From assembly GCA_944384985.1 (NCBI GenBank), contig CALWVM010000002.1, positions 124,001 through 188,000 on the forward strand: DNA of 64,000 nt, given 5' to 3'. This document shows positions 1-8,573 of this stretch, one piece after another; the first letter of the stretch is position 1; each line of letters opens with the position of its first letter. A program made the translations under genes and the position numbers. This stretch comes from an uncultured Clostridia bacterium (GTDB lineage: Bacteria > Bacillota > Clostridia > Oscillospirales > Acutalibacteraceae). Under the pieces are notes generated by a model. It did not search any database. It saw nothing but the letters and a program-made list of their open reading frames with translations, and was not told the DNA's origin.

Positions 1-300
1 GCACAGATCGAAAAAATGCAGCAGGGACATCGTGGTTCGAATCAGCCTGTGCTGTGTGCGAACACGAATCGCCTGATGGTGACCGAACAAAACCATGGGT
101 ACGCCGTGCGGAGCGAAAGCGTTTCGCCCGACTGTGCACAGATCTTCTTGACCAATGTCAACGATGGTTCGGTGGAAGGGCTTTTGTACCGTACTTTTCC
201 GGGTTTTAGCGTTCAGTTTACCCCGAGTACGGATGCCGCAAGCAGCACTTCCTGGGTTTTTGATCGTTTTGTACAGATGATGCAGGAGGCGCGCAAATGA
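1..300 (+). CDS. carA: carbamoyl-phosphate synthase small subunit CarA, C-terminal part; catalytic residues replaced
   Basis: This is the 3' end of a carA-like gene whose start lies outside the window; 99 codons are visible. The family is the glutaminase (class I amidotransferase) subunit that feeds ammonia to CarB for carbamoyl phosphate. The conserved stretch QNHGYAV (E. coli QNHGFAV) and the end FDRFVQMM identify it. The terminal catalytic motif, QGHPEA in E. coli (His353, Glu355 of the Cys-His-Glu triad), reads QFTPST here, with Thr at 220-222 and Ser at 226-228, so His and Glu are both missing. The nucleophile Cys lies outside the window. The gene overlaps carB by 4 bp (ATGA), as in normal carAB operons. 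It is probably inactive as a glutaminase. Confidence 0.85.
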   Translation, partial: AQIEKMQQGHRGSNQPVLCANTNRLMVTEQNHGYAVRSESVSPDCAQIFLTNVNDGSVEGLLYRTFPGFSVQFTPSTDAASSTSWVFDRFVQMMQEARK

Positions 301-3296
301 AACAGCCATTCAAAAAAATTCTGGTAATCGGCGCGGGTCCCGTTGTCATCGGGCAGTCCAGTGAATTTGATTATGCCGGTATGCAAATGTGCCGCGTCCT
401 TAAAGCGGCGGGTATTCAGGTCGTTGTAGTGAATTCCAATCCTGCTACCGTGATGACGGAACACAGTCTTGCAGACTCCGTTTATATCGAACCGCTCAAC
501 AGCGAGGTCGTAAAAAAAGTGATCGAGCTTGAAAAGCCTGATGCCATTTTAGCAACGGCCGGCGGTAAAACGGGGCTGGAGATTTGTTTGGAACTTTCGC
601 AGAACGGTTATTTGGAGGAACACGGCACGGTACTTTTGGGTGCACAGCCCGAGGTTATCAAAAGTGTTCACAATGCACAGGCACTGCAATCCATGCTCAA
701 GCGCGCCGATGAACCGTATCTGCCTGCTGAGATCGCAGGCAGCGAAGAAGAAGCCGTAGCTTTCGCTGAAGAAGCGGGATATCCCGTTCGCATACAAGCG
801 GCGTTTTCAGCCGAAGGCGGAGGCAGTGCGGTTTGTGCAGATCAGGCTGAACTTTGTGCACGTTTCCCGGAGTTTGCCGGACGTTCCCTTGTCGGGCAGG
901 TGCTTTTGCAGAAATGCGTGGATGCCTATAAAGAGATTGAGGTCGCCGTTGTGCGCGATGTGGATGGCAACGCCATCAGCGTGTGCAGTACCGAGAGCAT
1001 GGACACAGTCGGCGTACATTCGGGCGACAGTGTAATCGTTCTGCCTGCGCAGACGTTGACAGATGCTGAACTTCTCATGCTGCGCCGCGCTGCCCGGAAG
1101 ATCACGGGGTATTTGCAGATCGTCGGCGCATGCTTAGTGCGTTTTGCACTGCATCCGACAAACGGAAGATATTTTGTTTTAAGCGTGGAGCCGGAGCTTA
1201 ATCGCACGACAGCGTTGATCTCCAAAGCGACAGGCTATCCGATCGCGGCGGTTTGCGCGCATGTTGCGCTCGGGGAGCGGCTTTACGAGATTCCCAATGA
1301 ATTGACGGGCGTGACCACCGCCGCCAATGAACCGGCTCTGGATTACTGTGCCGTGCGTGTGCCGAAATGGTCCTTTGAACAGTTCGGCGACAGTGCCGAC
1401 CGCCGGCTGGATTTAAGTATGAAGGCTACGGGCGAAGCGTTCGCCATCGGTACGGGCTTTGAACTGGCACTTCTCAAAGCCATTCGATCTATCCACCCGA
1501 AAACGCAGCACATAGGACTTCCAAAGCTGCGAATGCTGTCGGATGAAGAGCTGGAAGCGCGTTTGCGCACACCGGACAATGAGCGGATTTTCACCGTTTA
1601 TGAGTCGATCAAACGCGGCGTTTCCCTGCATAAACTGCATGAGACGACCGGAATCGACCTCTTTTTCCTTTCCAAGCTGCAAAACATTGCCGACGCGGAA
1701 GCCGCTTTGCGCGGCGGTCTTACAGAAGAAAACTACCGGCGTGCGAAGCACCTCGGTTTTCTGGACAGTGTAATTTTGGCTGTCAGCGGGAAGGAGACGC
1801 TCCCGTATCATGCCGCGCATTCTTTTAATACCGTGGATACCTGCGCCGCCGAATTTGACGTGCGCAAACCATACTTCTATTCTGCCTGGGATGAGGAAAA
1901 TGAAGCTGCCATGTTCCTGCGCGAGCATCCGCAGCAAAGGAAAAAGATTCTTGTTGTCGGTGCTGGACCGACCTCCATTGGGCTTGGTACGGACCGTGAT
2001 TATGCTGCATATTTTGCCCTGCAAACGCTGCATGATTTCGGCTTTGAGACTGTCATGCTCAACAACAACCCCGCTGCCAACACGACGGATTTTGCCGCAG
2101 CAGACAAGTTGTATGTAGATCCGATCACGGCAGAGGATGTGCAGGCGGTCTGCGAGACGGAAAAGCCCGACGGCGTGATTTTGGCGTTCGGCGGCGGCGA
2201 GGCAGTCCGCAAATCAGAGCTTCTGCGCGAAATGGGGATTACCGTGTATGGTGCGGATGCAGAGGCGCACCGCCTAACGAAAAATAAAATCGCTTTTTTC
2301 GATATTCTTGACAAGCTAAATATCCGGCACACCTCGAACCGCCGCGTATTGATTGGTAAGGGCGCGGAGGTGGATGTGCTTACGGACGGAGCAGACTTCC
2401 TGATTCCCGGCATTTGCGAGCATATCGAAAAGGCGAGCGTGCATTCCGGCGATTCGATCTCCGTGTACCCGTCTGTGACGCTTTCTGATGCGGAAAAAGG
2501 GATGATCGTTGAATACACCGGCCGTCTGGTGCGCGAACTTGGCTTCAAAGGACTTCTCAACATACAGTTTGTCATTTATGATAACGCGGTGTATGTTTCG
2601 AGCGCGAGCGTCGTCGCAACGCGCAACATTCCGTTCCTGTCGAAAGCAACAGCGCTGCCAATCATTGAATTTGCGACGCGTTTGATGCTCGGCGAAACGC
2701 TTTCGGACATCGGCATGGGCACAGGTCTTTACAAAGAACCGGAAAAATCCTTTGTACGCGTTCCGGTATTCAGTTTTGAGCAGCTTGCGGGTACTGATGT
2801 GCAGCTCGGCGGAGAAATGCAGTCCACGGGCGAGGTCATGGGTGTCGGCAGAAGCTTTGCCGAAGCGCTGCTCAAGGGCTTTATTGCTTCCGGTATGCGC
2901 ATCAAGCGCACGGGTGGCGTGTTGATCTCCGTTGCGGATTCCGATAAGCCGGCGAGCGTCGCGCTTGCCGCCGCGTTCCAAAAGCAGGGATTTAAAGTAT
3001 ATGCGACTTCCAACACGGCAAAACTATTGAATGCAAACCATGTGGCAGCAAACGCTGTCCGTAAGATGCACGAAGGCGCGCCGAACACGTTGACCCTGAT
3101 TTTGCAAAACCGGCTTTCCTATCTTGTTTCGACGGCACAGCCGTCTTCGGCGAAAAATCCTGACGAAGTCCGCATCCGTCGTACTGCGCTGCTGCGCCGA
3201 ATTCCGGTTTTGCCATCTGTCGAGACAGCTGCCGCGCTTGCGGCATGCCTTGCTGAGAACAGCGCGGCCGAGGAAATGTTTGTTGAAAGTTTGTAA
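297..3296 (+). CDS. carB: carbamoyl-phosphate synthase large subunit-like protein CarB, degenerate active sites
   Basis: The ORF has 999 residues against about 1,060-1,075 for normal CarB. It keeps the two-fold layout: pre-ATP-grasp motif GAGPVVIGQSSEFDYAG near residue 13, a second one (GAGPTSIG) near the middle, VHSGDS in both halves, and a C-terminal MGS-like regulatory domain. The catalytic positions are altered. The first-half motif IEMNPR of E. coli reads LSVEPE (S296, E298, E300), the equivalent of Gln285 is Arg, and the equivalents of Arg129 and Arg169 are Ala and Gln. In the second half IEVNPR reads SSASVV (S769, S771, V773) and about 60 residues of the ATP-grasp subdomain are absent near 2320-2380. 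The uninterrupted frame argues against a young pseudogene. Probably catalytically dead; retained role unknown. Confidence 0.85.
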   Translation: MKQPFKKILVIGAGPVVIGQSSEFDYAGMQMCRVLKAAGIQVVVVNSNPATVMTEHSLADSVYIEPLNSEVVKKVIELEKPDAILATAGGKTGLEICLELSQNGYLEEHGTVLLGAQPEVIKSVHNAQALQSMLKRADEPYLPAEIAGSEEEAVAFAEEAGYPVRIQAAFSAEGGGSAVCADQAELCARFPEFAGRSLVGQVLLQKCVDAYKEIEVAVVRDVDGNAISVCSTESMDTVGVHSGDSVIVLPAQTLTDAELLMLRRAARKITGYLQIVGACLVRFALHPTNGRYFVLSVEPELNRTTALISKATGYPIAAVCAHVALGERLYEIPNELTGVTTAANEPALDYCAVRVPKWSFEQFGDSADRRLDLSMKATGEAFAIGTGFELALLKAIRSIHPKTQHIGLPKLRMLSDEELEARLRTPDNERIFTVYESIKRGVSLHKLHETTGIDLFFLSKLQNIADAEAALRGGLTEENYRRAKHLGFLDSVILAVSGKETLPYHAAHSFNTVDTCAAEFDVRKPYFYSAWDEENEAAMFLREHPQQRKKILVVGAGPTSIGLGTDRDYAAYFALQTLHDFGFETVMLNNNPAANTTDFAAADKLYVDPITAEDVQAVCETEKPDGVILAFGGGEAVRKSELLREMGITVYGADAEAHRLTKNKIAFFDILDKLNIRHTSNRRVLIGKGAEVDVLTDGADFLIPGICEHIEKASVHSGDSISVYPSVTLSDAEKGMIVEYTGRLVRELGFKGLLNIQFVIYDNAVYVSSASVVATRNIPFLSKATALPIIEFATRLMLGETLSDIGMGTGLYKEPEKSFVRVPVFSFEQLAGTDVQLGGEMQSTGEVMGVGRSFAEALLKGFIASGMRIKRTGGVLISVADSDKPASVALAAAFQKQGFKVYATSNTAKLLNANHVAANAVRKMHEGAPNTLTLILQNRLSYLVSTAQPSSAKNPDEVRIRRTALLRRIPVLPSVETAAALAACLAENSAAEEMFVESL

Positions 3297-3319
3297 TTTG
3301 CTGAGAGGAGCTTTGCCGA

Positions 3320-4087
3320 ATGCTGCAAGCTGACTTTACGATTGCTTCCGTAGAACAGCTGAACCCGACCACCTACGCCTTTACGGTGGATTGTCCGCCG
3401 ATGGCAGAAGAGAGCTGGTGCGGCCGGTTCGTGCATATCCGCTGCGGAGAAAAGCCTTTGCGCCGTCCGATTTCGATTTGCGAGATTGACAAGCAAAATG
3501 GTACGTTGAAACTGGTCTTTGAAGTACGCGGAGAAGGCACGGAATGGCTTGCCACGCGTAAGGCGGGGGACGTTATCAATATTCTGGGACCACTGGGGAA
3601 CGGTTTTTTCCCCAATCAAGATAAACCGGCTATTTTTGTAGGCGGGGGCATCGGCTGTCCGCCAATGCTCGGTGCGGCGCAGGATTATGGTAAAAATGCC
3701 GAGGCAATCCTCGGGTTTCGCTCCAAAGCGCAGATGATTCTGCTCGATTCCTTTGAGAAGGCATGCAAACGTGTTGCCGTAACCACGGATGACGGTTCTT
3801 TCGGGATCAAAGGCTTTGTCACGGATGTTTTGCAAGAACGGCTCCGGGAAGAGCCCGACGCGGTTGTATATGCTTGCGGACCGACGCCGATGCTCAAAAA
3901 TGTTGCAGCGCTTTGCAACGCGCAAAACGTGCAATGCTATGTTTCTCTGGAACAGCGCATGGGCTGTGGGGTAGGCGCTTGCCTTGTGTGTGCCTGTAAA
4001 ACGCATGATGCACAAGGCGAGCATATGCGCCACGTCTGCAAAAACGGACCGGTGTTTGACGCAAGGGAGGTCGATTTCGATGGCTGA
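3320..4087 (+). CDS. pyrK: dihydroorotate dehydrogenase electron-transfer subunit PyrK
   Basis: PyrK carries FAD and a [2Fe-2S] cluster and passes electrons from PyrD to NAD+ in class 1B dihydroorotate dehydrogenase. The 255 residues are the usual length. Visible are the flavin-binding RPISICEID near residue 50, the NAD-binding GGGIGCPPM near residue 110, CGPTPM near residue 190 and the cluster motif CGVGACLVCAC followed by a fourth Cys in RHVCKNGPVF. ATG 3320 follows GAGAGGAG. The gene starts 23 bp after carB and overlaps pyrD by 8 bp, so the three are one operon. Unlike CarA and CarB next to it, this protein looks intact. Confidence 0.95.
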   Translation: MLQADFTIASVEQLNPTTYAFTVDCPPMAEESWCGRFVHIRCGEKPLRRPISICEIDKQNGTLKLVFEVRGEGTEWLATRKAGDVINILGPLGNGFFPNQDKPAIFVGGGIGCPPMLGAAQDYGKNAEAILGFRSKAQMILLDSFEKACKRVAVTTDDGSFGIKGFVTDVLQERLREEPDAVVYACGPTPMLKNVAALCNAQNVQCYVSLEQRMGCGVGACLVCACKTHDAQGEHMRHVCKNGPVFDAREVDFDG

Positions 4088-4991
4088 TATGCGCGTAGAG
4101 ATCGCGGGCGTGACATTCAAGAATCCTGTTATTACGGCAAGCGGCACGTTCGGATTTGGGCGCGAGTATGCGCGTCTCTATGATATTTCAAGGCTTGGCG
4201 GCATTTCCTGCAAAGGTACGACCTTGCATGAACGTCTTGGGAATCCGGCGCCGCGTATTGCGGAAACGCCTTCCGGTATGCTTAATTCCGTCGGGTTGCA
4301 AAACCCGGGCGTCGATGCATTTCTGCGTGACGATTTGCCGTTTCTCGCTTCTCAGGATGTCGTTGTGATTGCGAATATCGCGGGCAGCACAGAGGACGAA
4401 TATGTGGAGACGATCCGTCGTTTGCAGGGCAGCGCCGTGGATATGATCGAGGTAAATATTTCCTGCCCAAATGTGAAAGCCGGCGGTGTCTCGTTCGGGA
4501 CAGACCCAAGGGCTGTCGAGCACATCACAAAACTTTGCAAATCCGCTGCCGACAAACCGATCATGATGAAGCTTACGCCGAATGTAACAGACATTTCCGA
4601 GATCGCAGCGGCTGCGGAAGCCGGCGGTGCAGATGCGATTTCCTTAATCAACACCCTGACGGGGATGCGCATCGACGTTAACTCCCGCCGTCCCATCCTG
4701 CGCAACAATACCGGCGGGCTTTCGGGTGCAGCTGTCTTCCCCGTGGCGCTGCGTATGGTCTGGCAGGCGGCAAACCGTGTTAAGATTCCTGTGGTCGGCA
4801 TGGGCGGCATCACAAAATGGCAGGATGCCGTGGAAATGCTGCTTGCGGGTGCGTGCGCAGTGCAGATTGGTGCTGCGAATTTCACGGATGCCTACATTCC
4901 GCTTAAGGTGATCGCGGGTATTCAGGAGTATCTTGACGCGCAGGGCGAAACGTGCGTGTCTGATATTGTCGGGACAGTTCGCCCATGGTGA
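4080..4991 (+). CDS. pyrD: dihydroorotate dehydrogenase B catalytic subunit PyrD
   Basis: Class 1B dihydroorotate dehydrogenase (FMN) makes orotate in pyrimidine synthesis with PyrK. The protein has 303 residues from ATG 4080, chosen because GGGAGG lies 9 bp upstream and MADMRVEIAGVTFKNP matches the family start; a longer in-frame extension would run deep into pyrK. The catalytic-base cysteine is in EVNISCPNVK, and FMN-contact motifs are visible in NTLTGMRID, NTGGLSG and GMGGI. It overlaps pyrK by 8 bp and ruvX by 7 bp, implying translational coupling. All expected residues seen are present. Confidence 0.96.
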   Translation: MADMRVEIAGVTFKNPVITASGTFGFGREYARLYDISRLGGISCKGTTLHERLGNPAPRIAETPSGMLNSVGLQNPGVDAFLRDDLPFLASQDVVVIANIAGSTEDEYVETIRRLQGSAVDMIEVNISCPNVKAGGVSFGTDPRAVEHITKLCKSAADKPIMMKLTPNVTDISEIAAAAEAGGADAISLINTLTGMRIDVNSRRPILRNNTGGLSGAAVFPVALRMVWQAANRVKIPVVGMGGITKWQDAVEMLLAGACAVQIGAANFTDAYIPLKVIAGIQEYLDAQGETCVSDIVGTVRPW

Positions 4992-5398
4992 TTTTAGCAA
5001 TCGATTACGGCGATGCACGCACCGGGATTGCCATATGCGATGCTCTGGAGATGCTCGCGTCGCCCGTAACTGTGCTGCATGAGACAGATGCGGACGTGCT
5101 TGCCGCCCGTATTGCTGAGATCGCCAAGGAACGCGGTGCCCACAAGCTTTTGATCGGACTCCCGAAAAACATGGATGGCACTGAGGGTTTTCGTGCGCAA
5201 AGCTGCCGGGCTTTTGCAGAAAAACTTTCTGAGCGCTGCGCGCTCCCGGTCGATTTTCAGGATGAGCGTCTAACGACGGTTTCCGCGCACCGCGCGCTTA
5301 ACGTGACCAATACCCGCGGGAAAAAACGAAAAGCTGTGATCGATGCGGTTTCTGCTGTTATGATTTTGGAAGATTATCTGCGCCGAACGAAAAAATAA
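4985..5398 (+). CDS. ruvX: RuvX/YqgF family putative pre-16S rRNA nuclease
   Basis: The YqgF/RuvX family has an RNase H-like fold and takes part in 16S rRNA 5'-end maturation; it was earlier proposed as a Holliday junction resolvase. The 137 residues begin with the strand IDYGDARTGIAI (first acidic residue of the fold) and include IGLPKNMDG and DERLTTVSA with further conserved acidic residues near the C-terminus. ATG 4985 overlaps the end of pyrD by 7 bp. Being the last gene of a pyrimidine operon is unusual; in Bacilli it commonly follows alaS. The terminator just downstream closes the operon. Confidence 0.93.
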   Translation: MVILAIDYGDARTGIAICDALEMLASPVTVLHETDADVLAARIAEIAKERGAHKLLIGLPKNMDGTEGFRAQSCRAFAEKLSERCALPVDFQDERLTTVSAHRALNVTNTRGKKRKAVIDAVSAVMILEDYLRRTKK

Positions 5399-5411
5399 AT
5401 CCGCCCACAAT

Positions 5412-5444
5412 TTGACAAAATATCGAATCCGACACCGTTATAAT
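5412..5444 (+). promoter_or_regulatory. spoIIG promoter with long spacer and Spo0A-box-like heptamers
   Basis: TTGACA at 5412-5417 and TATAAT at 5439-5444 are consensus hexamers separated by 21 bp rather than 17. The B. subtilis spoIIG promoter is known for a 22-bp spacer and dependence on phosphorylated Spo0A with sigma-A. Heptamers one mismatch from the 0A box TGTCGAA occur at 5411-5417 (minus strand TGTCAAA), 5421-5427 (TATCGAA), 5428-5434 (minus strand TGTCGGA) and 5450-5456 (TGTCGGA). Spo0A control is inferred from position and this match. Confidence 0.65.
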
Positions 5445-5463
5445 GATGGTGTCGGATTTTTTT
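5426..5463 (+). terminator. intrinsic terminator of the pyr operon
   Basis: A perfect 11-bp stem, AATCCGACACC at 5426-5436 and GGTGTCGGATT at 5448-5458, encloses an 11-nt loop and runs into a T tract ending at 5463. It ends the carAB-pyrKD-ruvX transcript. The loop contains the TATAAT of the spoIIGA promoter, so spoIIGA transcripts would start inside or after the right arm and would not form the hairpin. Confidence 0.85.
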
Positions 5464-5475
5464 GGGGGTGTGCAT

Positions 5476-6369
5476 ATGGTTGTCTATGTGGACGTTTTAT
5501 TGGTCGTCAATATCATTATAGATTATTTCCTGTTGCTGCTGACCAAAACACTGCTGCGCAAAACAGTTCGCCGACGGCGTATTCTTCTTGGGGCACTAAT
5601 CGGCGGCGCGTATGCACTTGTGATCTTCCTACCCGCAATGCCTGTCTATATCACGGTCCCGCTGCGTTTGGCGGCATGTGTTCCGATCGTTCTTGCCGCG
5701 ATGCCTGTGCACGGGGTGCGCGATCTTCTTAAAAGTGTTGGTGCATTTTTTGCTGTAAATTTTGTGTTTGCAGGGCTCATGCTGGGGTTTTATCTGGTTC
5801 TGTCCCCGCAAAATATGGCGATGAACAACGGCACCGTGTACTTCGATTTGAATATACGCTGGCTTTTGTTGTTTACGCTTTTGTGCTATGCGATTTTGAT
5901 GCTACTTTCGCACCTTTTGCGCCGTCGCGCGCCGGAGGGCAGGCTGTTTGACGTTACGCTTTCGAATGCAGGAAAAAGCGTTTGCGAAAAAGCGTTGCTT
6001 GACACGGGGCATGGGCTTTCAGACGGATTTTCCGACCGCCCCGTGCTTATTGCAGAACCACGAGTGGCACAAAGCCTTGCCCCTGGGCAGATTCGGGACT
6101 TTTTGAACGGCGGTGCGCCCCCGCAAGGGTTGCCGGAAACAGAGATCCGTCTCATTCCGTATGCGAGCGTCGGGGGAAAAGGGGTGCTGCGGGCGTTCAG
6201 CATTGCGCGTGTCAGTGTACCCGAACGCGGATTTTCACTTGAAAATGTTTTGCTTGCGCAAAGCGCCGCGCCGTTTACAGGCGGCGAGTATTCGGTTTTG
6301 CTATGCAGCGATTTCTTTGAAAGAGGAGGAGAACGGCATGTTCGAAAAAATCAAAGCGTGGCTTTGTAA
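5476..6369 (+). CDS. spoIIGA: sporulation sigma-E factor-processing peptidase SpoIIGA
   Basis: SpoIIGA is a membrane aspartic protease in the mother-cell septum that activates pro-sigma-E. ATG 5476 was chosen because GGGGGTG precedes it and [12 protein letters not shown] is the family start; upstream codons would lie in the promoter. The N-terminal half holds about five membrane segments (residues ~1-150). The protease motif [20 protein letters not shown] contains the catalytic Asp-Thr-Gly. A family-like VLLCSDFF lies near the end. Length is 297 residues, close to the usual ~300. The 3' end overlaps sigE by 32 bp, the classic spoIIG arrangement. Confidence 0.95.
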   Translation: MVVYVDVLLVVNIIIDYFLLLLTKTLLRKTVRRRRILLGALIGGAYALVIFLPAMPVYITVPLRLAACVPIVLAAMPVHGVRDLLKSVGAFFAVNFVFAGLMLGFYLVLSPQNMAMNNGTVYFDLNIRWLLLFTLLCYAILMLLSHLLRRRAPEGRLFDVTLSNAGKSVCEKALLDTGHGLSDGFSDRPVLIAEPRVAQSLAPGQIRDFLNGGAPPQGLPETEIRLIPYASVGGKGVLRAFSIARVSVPERGFSLENVLLAQSAAPFTGGEYSVLLCSDFFERGGERHVRKNQSVAL

Positions 6370-7042
6370 GCTGAGATCCCTGCTCTTTGGGGCGGATGTG
6401 CATTACATAAACGGGCCCGAGACACTGCCGGAACCGCTTTCCAAAGCAGAAGAGGAAGCGCTGCTTACCCGTTTGCAGGCGGGTGAGACGTGCGTGCGAG
6501 AAGATCTGATTGTTCACAATCTTCGTCTGGTCGTTTATATTGCTAAAAAATTTGAAAACTCCGGCGTAAATGTCGAAGACTTGATTTCTATCGGAACAAT
6601 CGGTCTAATAAAAGCCGTCAATACTTTTCGCCCGGAAAAAAATATCAAACTGGCGACCTACGCATCACGCTGTATTGAAAATGAAATTTTGATGTTCCTG
6701 CGCAAAACGGGCGCGCATCGCTCGGATGTGTCGATCGACGAGCCGCTGAACGTGGATTGGGACGGCAACGAGCTGCTGCTTTCCGATGTGCTCGGCAGCG
6801 ACGCAGATGCCGTACATGAAAATATTGAACAGGATGATGAAAAGCAGGTCCTGCTTTGTGCTGTAGAAAGCTTGCCGGCACGCGAGCAGATGATTATGCG
6901 GATGCGTTTTGGGCTCGGCGGACAAACGGAGCACACACAAAAGGAGGTCGCAAAACTTCTCGGAATTTCGCAAAGTTATATTTCCCGTCTGGAAAAACGG
7001 ATCATTGAACGTCTGCGCAAAGAAATGGAAAAAGCTGTATGA
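6338..7042 (+). CDS. sigE: RNA polymerase sporulation sigma factor sigma-E precursor
   Basis: Sigma-E is the first mother-cell sporulation sigma factor, made as an inactive precursor and cleaved by SpoIIGA. ATG 6338 follows AGAGGAGGAG and lies inside the end of spoIIGA. The first ~28 residues form an amphipathic pro-sequence before [18 protein letters not shown], where processing occurs in homologues. Region 2 ([27 protein letters not shown]) and region 4 ([19 protein letters not shown]) are almost identical to B. subtilis SigE. The length of 234 residues matches the family. Confidence 0.97.
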   Translation: MFEKIKAWLCKLRSLLFGADVHYINGPETLPEPLSKAEEEALLTRLQAGETCVREDLIVHNLRLVVYIAKKFENSGVNVEDLISIGTIGLIKAVNTFRPEKNIKLATYASRCIENEILMFLRKTGAHRSDVSIDEPLNVDWDGNELLLSDVLGSDADAVHENIEQDDEKQVLLCAVESLPAREQMIMRMRFGLGGQTEHTQKEVAKLLGISQSYISRLEKRIIERLRKEMEKAV

Positions 7043-7142
7043 TTTTTCCGCAGCTTGTCGATTTTTTGACAAAAAAGGCTATGCAGGCTTTCAAAAATAT
7101 GCTACAATAATATCAATATAAACTCGATTTGGAGGCTTCTGC

Positions 7143-8549
7143 TTGGTCTTTTCAAGCCTTGTTTTTTTATATATTTTCCTGCCGTTGTGTCTTGCGGCTT
7201 ACTTTATCTCGAAACAAATCAAGATCCGAAACATTGTACTGCTGATTTTTTCTCTGGTTTTTTACGCCTGGGGGGAACCTGTTTATATTCTTTTGATGAT
7301 TGCCACCACGGCAGTGGATTTTTTTGCTGGACTGTTTGTCGAGAAATATCGCGGTACAAAAAAGTCCAAGCTGTTTTTAACGCTTGCCGTCGTTTTGACG
7401 CTTTCTTCGCTCGGCCTTTTCAAATACTATGATTTCTTTGCTACGACCACAAACGATCTGTTTGCTGTACATATTCCGCCTTTGGGTGTAGCGCTGCCCA
7501 TCGGGATTTCGTTTTACACGTTCCAGGCACTGACGTATGTTGTGGACGTTTACCGTGACCGCGTGCCTGTGCAGACAAGCTTTTACAAGCTGCTGTTGTA
7601 TGTTTCCATGTTTCCGCAGTTGATTGCCGGGCCGATTGTGCGGTACAGCGACGTTTGCGAACAGCTTGAGGTGCGCACCTGCACGTTGCAGAAGGCGGCG
7701 CAGGGCATTGTGCGTTTTTGTATTGGGCTTCTCAAGAAAACCGTTCTCGCAAATTTTGCAGGCGAACTTTGCGAGCAGCTGATCGGCGGCGATCTGTCTG
7801 CGCTTTCCATGCTTGGGGCTTGGGTCGGTATTTTAGCGTACGCGTTTCAAATCTATTTTGACTTTTCCGGGTATTCCGATATGGCGATCGGGCTTGGAAA
7901 GATTTTCGGTTTTGATTTCCCTGAAAATTTCCGATATCCATACGTCGCACGCAGCATCAACGATTTCTGGCGCCGATGGCATATCACCTTAAGTACGTTT
8001 TTCCGTGATTATGTTTATATCCCTATGGGCGGCAACCGCAAGCGTTGGGCGGTCAATATGCTTATTGTCTGGCTCTTGACTGGACTTTGGCACGGCGCTT
8101 CGTGGAATTTCGTGCTGTGGGGCCTTTACTATTTTGTGTTCCTTATGATTGAAAAACTCTGGCTCGGTGAAAAACTGGATAAGCTGCCGGCGATTGTCGG
8201 GCATTTGTATTCGCTTTTTGTTGTGCTGGTCGGCTGGGTGTTTTTCTATTTTGAATCCCTTCCTGAAATCAAGGCGTTTTTCATTGCCGCGTTTGGCGCA
8301 AATGGGTTCTCTGATGTCACGCAGCGTACGGTTATTGTCAATTATATTGCCATTTTGCCGGTTTGTGCGATTTGTGCGATGCCGATTTTACCGTACCTGC
8401 GCAAGAAGCTTGCAAATTTGCGTGAAAAAAAGAGTTGGCGCGTGTTGTGGAGCTCCGGACAAACTGTGTTTGCCGCGTTTGCACTTCTGATCTCAACGGC
8501 CGCTTTGGTTGGGTCAAGTTATAATCCGTTTTTGTATTTCCGCTTCTAA
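7143..8549 (+). CDS. MBOAT family O-acyltransferase (AlgI/PatA-like)
   Basis: This multipass membrane protein (468 residues, ~10 hydrophobic segments) belongs to the membrane-bound O-acyltransferase family, which moves acyl groups across the membrane to extracellular polysaccharides or wall polymers. Diagnostic stretches are FSSLVFLYIFLPL at the start, the central PQLIAGPIVRY, QIYFDFSGYSDMAIG, NDFWRRWHITLSTFFRDYVYIPMGGNR, and the catalytic-His region LLTGLWHGASWNFVLWG. Start is TTG 7143, 7 bp after GGAGG. Its partner would be the DHHW-type protein downstream, which is shortened here, so the acceptor polymer cannot be named. Confidence 0.92.
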   Translation: MVFSSLVFLYIFLPLCLAAYFISKQIKIRNIVLLIFSLVFYAWGEPVYILLMIATTAVDFFAGLFVEKYRGTKKSKLFLTLAVVLTLSSLGLFKYYDFFATTTNDLFAVHIPPLGVALPIGISFYTFQALTYVVDVYRDRVPVQTSFYKLLLYVSMFPQLIAGPIVRYSDVCEQLEVRTCTLQKAAQGIVRFCIGLLKKTVLANFAGELCEQLIGGDLSALSMLGAWVGILAYAFQIYFDFSGYSDMAIGLGKIFGFDFPENFRYPYVARSINDFWRRWHITLSTFFRDYVYIPMGGNRKRWAVNMLIVWLLTGLWHGASWNFVLWGLYYFVFLMIEKLWLGEKLDKLPAIVGHLYSLFVVLVGWVFFYFESLPEIKAFFIAAFGANGFSDVTQRTVIVNYIAILPVCAICAMPILPYLRKKLANLREKKSWRVLWSSGQTVFAAFALLISTAALVGSSYNPFLYFRF

Positions 8550-8573
8550 GGCGATTCCAAGGGCTTGTTCATT

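Noticed and set aside
30..46. GGTTCGAATC resembling a tRNA T-loop
   Set aside because: It is inside carA codons (His-Arg-Gly-Ser-Asn) and no acceptor, D or anticodon arm can be drawn around it.
3119..4147. 342-codon open frame on the minus strand
   Set aside because: It lies antisense over carB-pyrK-pyrD, has no family resemblance, and the plus-strand genes are certain.
7066..7108. promoter TTGACA / TACAAT before the MBOAT gene
   Set aside because: The two hexamers are 31 bp apart, far beyond a workable spacer, and no better -35 was found.
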